DNA of 64,000 nucleotides from SIAQ01 sp964484265 (GCA_964484265.1 CAZAFH010000007.1:62001-126000), one strand, 5' to 3'; shown: positions 1 to 9,123, counted from the first letter of the stretch. Notes: generated from the sequence alone by a model not told the origin. Made by a program: numbers and translations.

Positions 1-119
1 GATGAATAACACTCCATTTTTGTCTCGATCCGAGGCTCAATGTCCTTAGTTGTCAATCGTCAATTCCTTTGTATTGCTTTGTGTTCTCAGTGTTCTGCGT
101 GGTGAGAAATGCAGACTAG

Positions 120-148
120 CTGGTGCCGAGGCAGAGCCTCGTCACCAG
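120..148. repeat. Short palindromic hairpin
   Basis: A 12-bp stem (CTGGTG-CGAGGC type arms) closes on a loop of AGAG. It lies just past the stop codon of the minus-strand gene that ends at 220, so it may help end that transcript. No T-run follows, so a classical terminator is not supported. Nothing else is seen in bases 1-219. Confidence 0.45.
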
Positions 149-219
149 AGTAAGTTCGAACTGGATGGGCGAGACAGGAGCGTAAGTTCGCTAAAGGCTC
201 CCGGCTCGCCAAGCGCGCG

Positions 220-1434
220 CTACAGCGAGAGCGCCAATGCCGCCTGTTTGGCGATTTCGTCGGGCAGCGGCATGTTGCGAAAGCGTACGACATTGGCGGG
301 CAGCGACGCCAGTTCTTCGTCTTCCACTTTGAGCTGATCCGAGATTGCCAGCACGAATGGGCGATCGGCCTCGCGCAGCATCGTCAGGTGTTTCTCGACG
401 CTGGATCGCCGCCAAAAGCCGAGGATGTCGAGCATGACGCTCTGCCCGGTCGGCCGATGCACGAGTTGGTAGTCGGGAATCCAGAATCGATTCTCGATCG
501 GGATGATCTCGGCATCCTCGTTCAGTTCCCAGTCGGCGATCCGTTTCCGGAAGAGTTCCACGAACATCGGCACCTCTGGAGGAACGAAAGCGCCGATCTC
601 GGCCTTGTGGGTCACGAGTCCGTCCTCGTGCGAAAGGCGGAATTTCTTGTCCTTTCGTTCCGCGCCCCAACGCAGGTTGGCGTGCAGCTCGAATCGTTCG
701 CACAGTAGCAAGGTCGGCAGGAAGAGCGCGAGCTGCAGTCCGTATTTCTGCGTGGCGCTGAATAGACTCAGCGGACCATCGAGACGAAGGCGATACGTGT
801 TTTTACGTACGAATTCGATCTCGCAGATGAGCCGATGGAACTTGATCGCGCGAAAAAGCTGGCGGTACCGCGCGGGCGCGTCAGCGTGCAGCGTGATCTC
901 GACGCCGACGGAGCGCAACAGGACGGCCTGGGCGAGCGCGACGTTGTAGCGCTCGAGCAATCGCTCGGGCGTCGTGTCTTGAAATTGCGTGAGCCGTTGC
1001 TCGCTTTTCAGGTCGGCGAACATGCCGGCCTCGATCTGATCGACGGGCACGTTCATCGCACTTGCGACCTCGGCGACGATGGCGCCTCGCTCAAACGATT
1101 GGCCGATCTCCGTCAGCGTCGCCTGGCGTTTTTTCGCCGCGGCCGTGAACAGCGCGGAACGAACTTCCTCCGGAACCAGTGCCGATTGCATTTCGAATTC
1201 GCAGCGATCTTCGAGCAGCTTCGCCAACCCCTGATGAATCTGCGGCTGCGACAGACTGCCGAAGAGTTCGTCGATCTCGGCTTCCAACTCGCCTCGCGAA
1301 ATGCCGGGCCGCGAGCGGAAGATGGTGAGCAGCTGGTCAGCGACGCCAAGCCAATTAGGATCGTGCGCGTCGAGATAGTGCGGAATGATATGATCACGCG
1401 CGAACTTGACACGTACTTGTTTGCCGGTGAGCAT
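220..1434 (-). CDS. DUF790 / Bax1-like nuclease
   Basis: This 404-residue protein matches DUF790, the family of archaeal Bax1, a structure-specific nuclease that works with the XPB helicase in DNA repair. The C-terminal part holds the nuclease-like core: IPDYQLVH (about 319-326) followed by MLDILGFWRR (about 334-343), with D321 and D336 as likely metal ligands. The N-terminal 280 residues are helical and typical of the family. The family partner, an XPB-type helicase, is not next to it: upstream is a sugar-acid dehydratase, and the 219 bases downstream carry no gene. The substrate is inferred from the family only. The start is the first ATG of the open frame. Confidence 0.75.
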   Translation of the reverse strand: MLTGKQVRVKFARDHIIPHYLDAHDPNWLGVADQLLTIFRSRPGISRGELEAEIDELFGSLSQPQIHQGLAKLLEDRCEFEMQSALVPEEVRSALFTAAAKKRQATLTEIGQSFERGAIVAEVASAMNVPVDQIEAGMFADLKSEQRLTQFQDTTPERLLERYNVALAQAVLLRSVGVEITLHADAPARYRQLFRAIKFHRLICEIEFVRKNTYRLRLDGPLSLFSATQKYGLQLALFLPTLLLCERFELHANLRWGAERKDKKFRLSHEDGLVTHKAEIGAFVPPEVPMFVELFRKRIADWELNEDAEIIPIENRFWIPDYQLVHRPTGQSVMLDILGFWRRSSVEKHLTMLREADRPFVLAISDQLKVEDEELASLPANVVRFRNMPLPDEIAKQAALALSL

Positions 1435-1469
1435 GGAACCTAATCGCCCCGCCTCTGGAAAAGGACAGA

Positions 1470-3047
1470 TTACAGCGTCGGTCCGATGGCCCAGGGGGCG
1501 AATTCCTCTTCGCCGACGCCGTTGATCTCGCTCTTCGTGTGTTTGCCCGAGGCGACGGCCAAGATCTCCTCGAAGATCTGCTTGCCGACGACTTCAACGG
1601 GTGTGCCGCTCAGAATCACACCGGCGTCGATGTCCATGTCGTCGATCATGTGATGATAGAGCGGCGAATTGGTCGCGATCTTGATCGAGGGCGTCGGCTT
1701 GCAGCCGAACACGCTGCCGCGGCCCGTGGTAAAGACGCAGACATTCGCCCCGCCGGCGACGATGCCTGTCATGCTCACAGGATCATAGCCGGGCGTGTCC
1801 ATGACGACGAAGCCCTTCGCCAGCACGGGCTGGGCATAGTGAACGACATCGACCATGGCCGAGCTGCCGGCCTTGGCGATGGCGCCGAGCGACTTTTCGT
1901 AGATCGTCGTCAGTCCGCCCTCTTTGTTGCCCGGCGACGGGTTGTTGTTGATCTCGGCGCCGAAGATGCCGGTGTACCACTCCCACCATTTGATTCGTTC
2001 GACGAGCTTTTCGCCAACTTCACGAGACACGGCACGGCGCGTAAGCAGATGCTCGGCGCCATAAATCTCGGGCGTTTCGCCGAGGATGGACGCGCCGCCC
2101 TGGGCGACAAGCAGATCGGATGCGACACCGAGTGCGGGATTCGCGGTGACGCCGCTGTTGCCGTCGGAACCGCCGCAATTGGTGCCGAGAATCAGATGCT
2201 TGGCAGGCAGTTCCGTTCGCCGATATTCGTTGACGCGGGGCAACAATTCGGCGACGGCCTTGACGCCTGCCTCGACGGTCTTGGCGATGCCGCCGCATTC
2301 CTGAATCGACAGCACGACGGGCGCCTGGCGCTGCTGTACGCCGTTGTTGATTCGGAGCTGTACCAGGCCCTGGCCTTCGACGAGATGCATTGCCTGGCCG
2401 GTCTCGCAGCCGAGGCCGATCAATATATATGCTGCGACGTTGGCATGCTTGGCGAACCCGGCAAGCGTGCGGTCGAGCTGGTTGTGGTCCGAACCGTCGT
2501 ACTGCATCGCGCAGCCGGCCTTGTGCGTGATGGCGACGACGCCATCGACATTCGGATACTTCTTGAGCAATTCCGTCGCGTTGAATCGCTGTGTGATGTA
2601 CTTGCTCGTTTGCGCCGAGCAATTTACCGTGCTGATGACGGCAATGTAGTTGCGCGTGCCGTAGCGAAACGGGTCAGGCCGATCAGAGCCGCGATCGTAC
2701 CCCATGAAGGTGCGTGTGTGTGTTGCGACGGTCTTCGGCGGGCAGTCGCGGCAGAAGGCGTAGTCACGCTCGAACGCATCCGCGCCGACATTCTGAACGT
2801 GAACCCAGTCGCCAGGCGCGATGTCCTTCGACGCGAAACCGATGGTCTGGCCGTACTTGTAGACGGCTTCGCCCTTCTTGATCGGCTTGAGCGCGACCTT
2901 GTGGCCCATGCCGATCCGGCTCGACAATGTGATATTGTCGCCGTTGACCTGAATCGCGTCATTCGCAAGAAGAGGTTTGGCGACGATGGCCACATTGTCT
3001 TCGGGCCGCAAGTGAACCGCGACCTCGTGGAGTGCATGCACGGACAT
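1470..3047 (-). CDS. Altronate/galactarate dehydratase family enzyme (UxaA/GarD)
   Basis: At 525 residues this is a full-length member of the UxaA/GarD family, iron-dependent enzymes that dehydrate sugar acids such as D-altronate to a 2-keto-3-deoxy acid in hexuronate breakdown. An N-terminal SAF domain spans about 10-95. The large catalytic part contains NCSAQTSKYI near 140 and the family hallmark TNCGGSDGNSG near 290, where a cysteine and polar residues build the metal site. Both domains are in one chain, as in UxaA and GarD. Altronate versus galactarate cannot be decided from sequence here, because no uronate isomerase or transporter gene is nearby. The gene ends 35 bp from the Bax1-like gene and may be co-transcribed with it. 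Confidence 0.85.
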   Translation of the reverse strand: MSVHALHEVAVHLRPEDNVAIVAKPLLANDAIQVNGDNITLSSRIGMGHKVALKPIKKGEAVYKYGQTIGFASKDIAPGDWVHVQNVGADAFERDYAFCRDCPPKTVATHTRTFMGYDRGSDRPDPFRYGTRNYIAVISTVNCSAQTSKYITQRFNATELLKKYPNVDGVVAITHKAGCAMQYDGSDHNQLDRTLAGFAKHANVAAYILIGLGCETGQAMHLVEGQGLVQLRINNGVQQRQAPVVLSIQECGGIAKTVEAGVKAVAELLPRVNEYRRTELPAKHLILGTNCGGSDGNSGVTANPALGVASDLLVAQGGASILGETPEIYGAEHLLTRRAVSREVGEKLVERIKWWEWYTGIFGAEINNNPSPGNKEGGLTTIYEKSLGAIAKAGSSAMVDVVHYAQPVLAKGFVVMDTPGYDPVSMTGIVAGGANVCVFTTGRGSVFGCKPTPSIKIATNSPLYHHMIDDMDIDAGVILSGTPVEVVGKQIFEEILAVASGKHTKSEINGVGEEEFAPWAIGPTL

Positions 3048-3134
3048 TCGATGATCCTGATAGAGTTTTGGATGAAGTAGTTCTTGCTGTCACCATATCG
3101 CGCCAATCGGTTACTGCAAGGACGATTGCTCGCC

Positions 3135-4592
3135 TCACGAGGCGACCGCGGGAGGAGCGATTTCGGGTTTAGGTGCAGGCGCCTGCGGATTGGCGAGCGG
3201 CAGCGTGACCGTGAAGGTGGTGCCCTCGCCAAGCACCGACTCGACTGTTACCTCTCCGCCGAGCGACTTGATGATGGTTTGACAGATGCTAAGACCCAGA
3301 CCGTATCCACCTCGGCCATGATCGCGAGATCGCGAGTGATCGACACGGTAGAAACGCTCGAAGATCCGGTTGAGCGACTCTGCATCCATGCCGATTCCCG
3401 AATCGGAGATGGAGAGCTTCGCCAATTTGCGATCCTTGTCAATTCTAAGGTAGACGACGACTTCACCGCCTGGGCGGTTGTATTTGATCGCGTTGTCGAT
3501 CAAATTGCGGACGACCTGGCGAAGATATGTCTCCTCGCCCGGCACGACAGCCGGTTCGATATGCCCGATATGAAGCAGTATCGAATTAATCTCGGCAACG
3601 CCATCGAACATATCAAGCGATTCACGCACGACACGATCGAGATGCGTCACATTTCCCGCAGCGGCGGTTCGACCGGCATCGCCCTCGGCCAAGAGCAAAA
3701 GCCGATTGACCAGTCCCGACAGACGCGTCACCTCCTCCATCACGTCGGTCAGCAGGGTGTCGTACTCTTCTTGCGTGCGATCACGATGCAGCGCCACCTC
3801 GACCGACGTTCGAATCGCAGCGAGGGGCGAACGCAATTCGTGAGCGGCATTGGCGATGAAATCGCGATTCTGATGAATGTACGACGCGATGCGGTCGAGC
3901 ATTCCGTTGATCGTCAGCGATAGCTGATCGAGTTCGTCTCCCGTGCCGCGAATCGGAAGTCGCTCATGGAAATTGCTCGGCTGCAACTCGGCCGTGGTTT
4001 GAATAATATTCGAGATCGGCCGGGTCGCCCGCCACGCAATGACATATCCGCCCGCAGGCGCAGCCAGAAGGATGCAAATGCCGACAATCAACACGTTCCG
4101 GTTGATCAGATCGATGTCCTCCTGAAGCACAAGCTGGGGAAAACCGCAGCGGATGTAGTATTCTTCGCCAGCAGAATTGCGATATCGACGTGTAAAGATT
4201 CGGTGTCGCTTCGTGTCGAAGGGACCGCGGGTTTCGCCTTCGAATCGGAGAAACTCGATCCTGGGCGAGTTGGGGCTTGACCAGGTCGATTCGCCTTCAG
4301 CGTTCACGATCGTGAGAAACCAGTTCCTGTATTCGTATTGTTTGATTTTCTCCTTCAACTCCGCAAAGAGAACGTCAGGCGGGTCCGTTTCGTGGGCGAC
4401 GAAGGAGGCGTGGACATCATCCACGCTCTCGCGGAGGAATGCATCATAGCCGGACCGGAGTCCTTCCAGTTCGAAGGTGCGAACCATGAAGTTCGTCACC
4501 GCGACCATGACAAAAACGACTACCGTAATCCAGGCCACCAGGCGAATTCGCAGCGTCGAGAACATTTCTCTAATTCGACGAATGAATGGCAT
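3135..4592 (-). CDS. Membrane sensor histidine kinase
   Basis: A 485-residue two-component kinase. Transmembrane helices lie at about 15-37 and 166-187 and enclose a periplasmic sensing loop of about 125 residues. A HAMP linker follows (about 188-241), then the HisKA domain with phospho-acceptor H251 in HELRSP. The ATPase domain has the N box NLIDNAIKYN (363-372), G1 DSGIGM (397-402), and G2 GYGLGLS (429-435). The C-terminus is a Pro/Ala-rich tail. It overlaps the end of the response regulator gene by 23 bp, so the pair is translationally coupled and surely works together. The signal sensed is unknown. The layout resembles the heavy-metal/CusS-like kinases, but no metal pump gene adjoins it. 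Confidence 0.9.
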   Translation of the reverse strand: MPFIRRIREMFSTLRIRLVAWITVVVFVMVAVTNFMVRTFELEGLRSGYDAFLRESVDDVHASFVAHETDPPDVLFAELKEKIKQYEYRNWFLTIVNAEGESTWSSPNSPRIEFLRFEGETRGPFDTKRHRIFTRRYRNSAGEEYYIRCGFPQLVLQEDIDLINRNVLIVGICILLAAPAGGYVIAWRATRPISNIIQTTAELQPSNFHERLPIRGTGDELDQLSLTINGMLDRIASYIHQNRDFIANAAHELRSPLAAIRTSVEVALHRDRTQEEYDTLLTDVMEEVTRLSGLVNRLLLLAEGDAGRTAAAGNVTHLDRVVRESLDMFDGVAEINSILLHIGHIEPAVVPGEETYLRQVVRNLIDNAIKYNRPGGEVVVYLRIDKDRKLAKLSISDSGIGMDAESLNRIFERFYRVDHSRSRDHGRGGYGLGLSICQTIIKSLGGEVTVESVLGEGTTFTVTLPLANPQAPAPKPEIAPPAVAS

Positions 4593-5244
4593 AGCCGCGC
4601 CCTCGCACGGTACGGATGATCGGTTCCTTGGCGCCGCGATTCAATTTGGTCCGCAGCCGATTGATATGAACTTCGATGACGTTCGTCGTTCCTTCCCAGT
4701 CCGATTTCCACAGATTCTCGCACAGCATCGTGCGCGTGACAACCTGGCCCGCGTGCCGCATCAGGAGTTCGAGGATGCTGAACTCGGTGGGAGTCAGAAC
4801 GATTTCATTGTCGTCGAACATCACGCGCCGCGTTGGCAGGTCGAGCACGAGATCGCCGACGCGCAGATTCGCCGCCGGCTTGGCGTTCGATCGGCGTCCT
4901 AAGGCTTCGACGCGAGCCAATAGCTCGGGCATGAAGAACGGCTTGACGAGATAATCATCGCCGCCTTTCTTCAAACCCGTCACGCGGTCATCCACCGATC
5001 CGAGCGCGGTGAGAATGAGAACCGGCGTATGAATCCCTTCCGCGCGGATCTTGCTGACGACCGAGAGCCCAGACTCGCCTGGGATCATCAGATCGAGCAC
5101 GATTACATCGTGCTTCTGTGACCTTGCCGCTTCCAGTCCGTTGACGCCATCCGTAATCCATTGACAGGAATTGCCCGCCTCTTCGAGCCCCTTTGAAACG
5201 GAACGACCGATCACGGGATCGTCTTCGATAATGAGAATCTCCAT
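4570..5244 (-). CDS. OmpR/PhoB-family response regulator
   Basis: This 224-residue protein is the first gene of the two-component operon. The receiver domain has the acidic pocket E7-D8-D9, phospho-acceptor D51 (DVIVLD) and the conserved K101 (LVKPF). The C-terminal half (about 128-224) is a winged-helix DNA-binding domain, with the ...TPTEFSILELL start and the RGRGYAI end typical of the OmpR class. Its stop codon lies inside the start of the kinase gene. It faces ComFC across a 197-bp intergenic region (5245-5441) that should hold divergent promoters. Target genes are not visible. Confidence 0.92.
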   Translation of the reverse strand: MEILIIEDDPVIGRSVSKGLEEAGNSCQWITDGVNGLEAARSQKHDVIVLDLMIPGESGLSVVSKIRAEGIHTPVLILTALGSVDDRVTGLKKGGDDYLVKPFFMPELLARVEALGRRSNAKPAANLRVGDLVLDLPTRRVMFDDNEIVLTPTEFSILELLMRHAGQVVTRTMLCENLWKSDWEGTTNVIEVHINRLRTKLNRGAKEPIIRTVRGRGYAIHSSN

Positions 5245-5291
5245 GGATCTACCTTTCGCACCTTTGGGAATAGAGATAATGAAGTCGTCGA

Positions 5292-5320
5292 TTGACCATT
5301 TGTTTATTATCTAAGATAAC
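5292..5320 (+). promoter_or_regulatory. Candidate sigma-70-type promoter for comFC
   Basis: TTGACC at 5292-5297 and GATAAC at 5315-5320 are 17 bp apart. The site lies in the divergent region before the ComFC gene. The -10 box is a moderate match only. Confidence 0.3.
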
Positions 5321-5441
5321 CAAGTGACTGGAACTGCAGAATCCACGGTCTTACGATATTGTAATCGAATTTGTAATTTCGAGGCAACTCTGCCGTTTTT
5401 TTGTCACCGATTGGCGCCGAAAAAAACGTGTCTTTTCCGAT

Positions 5442-6206
5442 TTGGACGGGCTGTTCCTCGCATGGAAAAAGTGGATGACGATCTACACCGATCTTCTCCG
5501 TGGTATCTCTCAGCTGATTTACCCGAACCTGTGCTGGGCTTGCCACACGGTTTCTGGACCGTCGAGCGACCTGTTCTGCGGCGAATGTTTGCCGAAGCTC
5601 ATCAGGGATCCCTTTCCGACCTGTCCGCGATGTTCGAGTTCGGTCGGACCGCACACGGTACTGACCGACGGCTGCCCGCAATGCTCGGGCCGATCGTTTG
5701 CGTTCGACGGCGCTTTCCGCCTGGCACCCTACGACGGCTTGCTTCGCGAAGTCATCCTACGCATGAAATCGTGGACCGGTGAAGATCTCGCGGAAGCGCT
5801 AGCTTCGGTCTGGGCGAACGCAATGACCCAACGAGTCGCCTCGTTGGCTGCCGATTTCGTCGTGCCGATCCCGCTTCACTGGTCGCGTCGCTGGCGGCGC
5901 GGATTCAATCAAAGCGAAACCTTGGCGCGTGTCCTGGCGAACACGCTCCATGTCCCGTACCTGCCCAGGTTGCTCCGTCGATCCCGCGCGACATCTCCAC
6001 AGTCCGCGCAAACCGGCCCCACCGGGCGCTTTGAAAACGTACGCAATGCCTTCGACATTCGCGGTTCAGTAGATTTACAGGGAAAATCAATATTCCTGGT
6101 GGACGACATCCTCACCACCGGCGCCACGGCAAGCGAAGCCGCCAAGGCACTTCGAGCTCAGAAGACCAAATCCATCCACGTTGTTGTCGTGGCGCACGGA
6201 AAATAG
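5442..6206 (+). CDS. comFC: ComFC-family phosphoribosyltransferase-like protein
   Basis: A 254-residue ComF family protein. Four CxxC pairs (C31/C34, C46/C49, C61/C64, C78/C81) form the N-terminal zinc region. The C-terminal half is a type I phosphoribosyltransferase fold with the PRPP loop VDDILTTGAT at 220-229. In competent bacteria ComFC acts in the cytoplasm on incoming DNA during natural transformation, and the zinc/PRTase layout here is complete. No other competence genes are in the window. The open frame begins with TTG at 5442. An ATG at 5475 (MTIYTDLL) would remove only 11 residues and is the likelier start if TTG is not used; neither has a strong ribosome-binding site. Confidence 0.85.
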   Translation: MDGLFLAWKKWMTIYTDLLRGISQLIYPNLCWACHTVSGPSSDLFCGECLPKLIRDPFPTCPRCSSSVGPHTVLTDGCPQCSGRSFAFDGAFRLAPYDGLLREVILRMKSWTGEDLAEALASVWANAMTQRVASLAADFVVPIPLHWSRRWRRGFNQSETLARVLANTLHVPYLPRLLRRSRATSPQSAQTGPTGRFENVRNAFDIRGSVDLQGKSIFLVDDILTTGATASEAAKALRAQKTKSIHVVVVAHGK

Positions 6207-6217
6207 CAAATCCAGCG

Positions 6218-6246
6218 TTGACTTGAATAATAGATAATGGTAATTT
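6218..6246 (+). promoter_or_regulatory. Candidate sigma-70-type promoter before the small zinc protein
   Basis: TTGACT (6218-6223) and TAATTT (6241-6246) are separated by 17 bp, directly after comFC and 66 bp before the ATG at 6312. This suggests the small gene has its own promoter. Confidence 0.4.
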
Positions 6247-6311
6247 GTTCACATGAACAAGATTACCGTAAAGAACATTTTCCAGCAATGTTCTCAACGT
6301 GGATGGACAAC

Positions 6312-6500
6312 ATGGAAACCAACACGCAATGGGTTCACCCGCCAAGTATCAACGAGTCCGCCGCGAAGTCCGCCTGCCCGGTGTGTGGCGGTCATTTGTC
6401 GCCGCAACGAAACGCATGTAAGTGCCAGCGCTGCGGCTACATCGTATGTGAGAGCTGCGATTTAGAAATGGGCCACGACTGGCTGAGCGAAGGCGAATGA
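6312..6500 (+). CDS. Small zinc-ribbon protein
   Basis: From the ATG at 6312 this is a 62-residue protein, METNTQWVHPP onward. It has three closely spaced cysteine clusters, CPVC, CKCQRC and CESC, which could bind one or two zinc ions. The acidic C-terminus (DWLSEGE) and small size suggest an adaptor or nucleic-acid-binding zinc ribbon, but no function can be named. The frame stays open upstream to 6237, and that longer form (87 residues) begins with a less protein-like segment. It sits between comFC and a convergent gene, with a plausible promoter of its own. Confidence 0.6.
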   Translation: METNTQWVHPPSINESAAKSACPVCGGHLSPQRNACKCQRCGYIVCESCDLEMGHDWLSEGE

Positions 6501-6521
6501 GTAACAGGAACCACGATCGGG

Positions 6522-7268
6522 CTATTTCTTTTTGTCTAGCCCGATCAAGGTTTTCGGGTCGCCGAAAAAGACGACGCCGTTGCCGCCCTTGTCGGGTCCG
6601 ACCAAATGGATCACCTCGATCTCGAAACCAAAGGCATTCTTCGCGGTGCGAATTCGCCCGTGAAACATACGTGCCGTTTTGTGCGTTTCGATCTGCAGCT
6701 GCGATTGCTTTGAAAACGGCGCCGCCTGCCCCTTGATGAAGCCGTAGATATCGAAAGGGGCGCCTTTGTCCGCGAAATGGCGATAGATGACCGGGTCGGC
6801 CTCCTTGCTCCATTTATGGAACCAGTTATTGGCGTTGTAAAGTTGCCAGGCCCCTTTGGTTTTCTCGGCATCGATCCAGACCAGATGAGCCGTCGCGATG
6901 AGCGGTTCGTCGAGTTTGAGGTGGTAGAAATTGGCCGGCAGCCGATCGACGCCGGTAACGCCGACGATCTTGACGCGGGGGTTGCTCTTCCAGTCGGGTT
7001 TCGTTCCCGTGAACGTCGTGCCCATGCGCCAGTCGTATGCCGGCGTGGGTTCGCGCGAGAGGATGCGCCAGGTTTTCCCGGTTTTTTCGTCCGTGAGCAA
7101 GAACGAAAAATCCTCGCGCCAGTAGTAGCTGTTGTAGTTTCTCGTGTAGAAAAACTGGCTCGCCTTGCCGACAAGTTCGACCGGTTTGATCGCCGCAGGT
7201 TGGGCCTGCGATGGGATCGCAACAACGACGGAAAACAGAATCGCGTAGATGATTCGTGAGAGCGTCAT
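6522..7268 (-). CDS. Secreted protein of unknown function
   Basis: A 248-residue protein beginning MTLSRIIYAILFSVVVAIPS, a clear signal peptide with a probable cleavage after AQA. The mature part is rich in aromatic residues (YNSYYWREDFSF) and has no domain I recognise. The start at 7268 is chosen because AGAGGAGA sits 7 bp upstream. This ATG overlaps the stop codon of the phosphatase gene as ATGA, so the two genes are translationally coupled. The pair may share a role at the cell envelope, but this is inference from the coupling only. Confidence 0.75.
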   Translation of the reverse strand: MTLSRIIYAILFSVVVAIPSQAQPAAIKPVELVGKASQFFYTRNYNSYYWREDFSFLLTDEKTGKTWRILSREPTPAYDWRMGTTFTGTKPDWKSNPRVKIVGVTGVDRLPANFYHLKLDEPLIATAHLVWIDAEKTKGAWQLYNANNWFHKWSKEADPVIYRHFADKGAPFDIYGFIKGQAAPFSKQSQLQIETHKTARMFHGRIRTAKNAFGFEIEVIHLVGPDKGGNGVVFFGDPKTLIGLDKKK

Positions 7269-7966
7269 TCCGTTGTCTCCTCTGGGAATAGCCAACCGTC
7301 ACGCCGTTCGCCGAGTTGATTCGCCTGCCAGTATCTGCCGGATAACACATCCAGGCAGGTTAGCCAACCCGTTCCGTACACCCACGTATCGATACAGAAA
7401 GCATGAGGCAGCGCCAACGGCACGCCCGATTTCTGCGCGGTGTGGCCACAGACCATGATCTTGCCCGATTCGTGTGGGCGGGATCGCTTGGCGTCGAGCC
7501 GTTCCCATTGCAGCATGAATTCAGGCTGTTCATGGAGGGGCACATCCGGGAATACATTGGCGTGAACGAAGAAGTGCGTATCGATTTCGAAATAGGGCAC
7601 GCAGCGGTCTTCGATGAAGTTCCAGTGTCGGCTTGGGATGCTATCCTGAAACAGGTTCCAGCTGGGATCCGCGCCGTAGGATTGCAGCGTCTCTTCGCCG
7701 CCGCACGCGAACCAATCGTCGAATGCGTTTCGGTCGCGGCGAGAGGCGACCATCATGAGATCGTGATTGCCGACGAGGGCGACATGCTTGCATTGTTTGC
7801 GCAAGCCAATCAGCCGATCGAGCGTACCCGAGGAATCCGGCCCGCGATCGACGTAGTCGCCGAGCGTGACGAGCACGTCGTCCTTGTCAGGCCGGACGGC
7901 ATCGAGCAATAGATCGAACGCGCGCAGGCAGCCATGAATATCGCCGATGGATAATACGCGCTTCAC
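7265..7966 (-). CDS. Calcineurin-like metallophosphoesterase (PrpE/ApaH-like)
   Basis: A 233-residue phosphoesterase when started at the GTG at 7966, which has GAGGGGAGG just upstream and places the first motif at the usual distance from the N-terminus. An ATG at 7996 would add 10 residues. The metal-binding motifs are complete: GDIHG (8-12), GDYVDRG (36-42), GNHD (66-69) and a later GHTAQ. Members hydrolyse phospho-serine/threonine proteins or dinucleoside tetraphosphates, and the substrate cannot be told here. The domain is cytoplasmic, although the coupled downstream gene encodes a secreted protein. Confidence 0.85.
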   Translation of the reverse strand: MKRVLSIGDIHGCLRAFDLLLDAVRPDKDDVLVTLGDYVDRGPDSSGTLDRLIGLRKQCKHVALVGNHDLMMVASRRDRNAFDDWFACGGEETLQSYGADPSWNLFQDSIPSRHWNFIEDRCVPYFEIDTHFFVHANVFPDVPLHEQPEFMLQWERLDAKRSRPHESGKIMVCGHTAQKSGVPLALPHAFCIDTWVYGTGWLTCLDVLSGRYWQANQLGERRDGWLFPEETTE

Positions 7967-8003
7967 AGAACCTCCCCTCAATCGAGACATGCGCATCGTC
8001 CGC

Positions 8004-8020
8004 GCTCGCCGAAGGCGAGC
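8004..8020 (-). terminator. Hairpin after the decarboxylase gene
   Basis: GCTCGCC and GGCGAGC form a 7-bp stem with a tight loop, 3 bp after the stop codon of the gene that ends at 8023. There is no T-run, so it may be only an mRNA-stabilising hairpin. Confidence 0.35.
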
Positions 8021-8022
8021 GG

Positions 8023-8964
8023 CTAAACGCTCGGCTGCAACTTGAGCAGCACCGTGCTCCCGCCGGAGACTTTGTCGCCCACCTTGACGCGAATTTCGGA
8101 AGCGGCGCCGGCGGGAATTAGAAGATCGGTGCGCGAGCCTAGTTTGATCATCCCAATGAGTTCGCCACGCTGCAGTATATCACCCGGTTTCAGCCAGCAC
8201 ACGATGCGCCGTGCAATCGCGCCGGAGATCTGCTTCAAGCGCATGCGGCGTTTGCCTTTGGTTTCGAGGAGATCGACCCAGAGTTGTTCGTTGCGAACGG
8301 CGCTTTCCGAATTTCGCGCATCGAGATATTCGCCAGGGAAGTAGCGGACATCCACGACTTCCGCATCGCCGACATTCCGGTTGACGTGCACGTTGAAAAC
8401 GGACAAGAAGATGCTGATTCGCAGCGCCTTGCCGAATTCCGGTTCGTCAACCTCCTCGACATTCGTCACCACGCCATCCGCCGGACTGACGAGAATGTCT
8501 GGCTCCGTCGAGATGACGCGGTTAGGATTGCGGAAGAACGTGATGATTTCCAATTCGAGCAACGCTAGCGCTGTGAATGGGATCCAGAACAACCAGTGCA
8601 GGGCGAGCGCCGCCCAGACGCAGGGCGCAGCGAGCAAGGCAAAAAGCAGCGTGAAGAGCAACATCTCCGCGAAGCCGTGGCGTGCGAAGCCGAGATGGTT
8701 GCGGTAGGCGTAGGCGTCGTCCTCGGGGCGAAAGAAGTAGCCGCAAACGTTGCGCGTGTATTTCAGGTCGCGAGCATCGATGATGTCGTGCGTGCAGTCG
8801 GGGCATTGGCCCTGGCGTTTTTCGAGCATCTTCCGAACGTAGCCCGGGCAAAGTCGGCGCAGCCAGAACTTGCGGAAGCGCGCCCAGGCGAGTTCGATGG
8901 CCATGCAATTCCCGCCGCCGGGCTGCACACGGGTGGGTTTCTGTGGAGTGGTGGGGAGGGACAT
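8023..8964 (-). CDS. psd: Phosphatidylserine decarboxylase
   Basis: The 313-residue product makes phosphatidylethanolamine from phosphatidylserine at the inner membrane. Family signs are FFRNPNR (about 143-149), SPADG (160-164, with D163), FNVHVNR (H193) and IKLGSRTDLLIP. In the last, the chain is expected to cut itself between G276 and S277 and turn the serine into the pyruvoyl group. Two hydrophobic helices at about 100-140 anchor it. An unusual cytoplasmic N-terminal extension of about 90 residues contains CPDC (54-57) and another Cys near 74. A second Met at residue 21 (MAIELAWARF) is another possible start. The gene stands alone; no phosphatidylserine synthase gene is adjacent. Confidence 0.88.
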   Translation of the reverse strand: MSLPTTPQKPTRVQPGGGNCMAIELAWARFRKFWLRRLCPGYVRKMLEKRQGQCPDCTHDIIDARDLKYTRNVCGYFFRPEDDAYAYRNHLGFARHGFAEMLLFTLLFALLAAPCVWAALALHWLFWIPFTALALLELEIITFFRNPNRVISTEPDILVSPADGVVTNVEEVDEPEFGKALRISIFLSVFNVHVNRNVGDAEVVDVRYFPGEYLDARNSESAVRNEQLWVDLLETKGKRRMRLKQISGAIARRIVCWLKPGDILQRGELIGMIKLGSRTDLLIPAGAASEIRVKVGDKVSGGSTVLLKLQPSV

Positions 8965-9123
8965 GAATATTCCAAACTAAATGAAACGGGTAGACGGACG
9001 CACAAACGACGGTGAAGTTTCCATCGCTTCCCCTTATTGAAGTTGCGCATAACGATCCGTTTTCGGCTCGGATGTACGGCTTTTTCATCATGGGCGTCGG
9101 GCTAACGGGTGCGAACGCCAAGG

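Noticed and set aside
1539..3080. A 513-codon plus-strand frame opposite the altronate dehydratase gene
   Set aside because: Antisense to a clear family member, with Ala/Arg/Asp-rich composition typical of a shadow frame.
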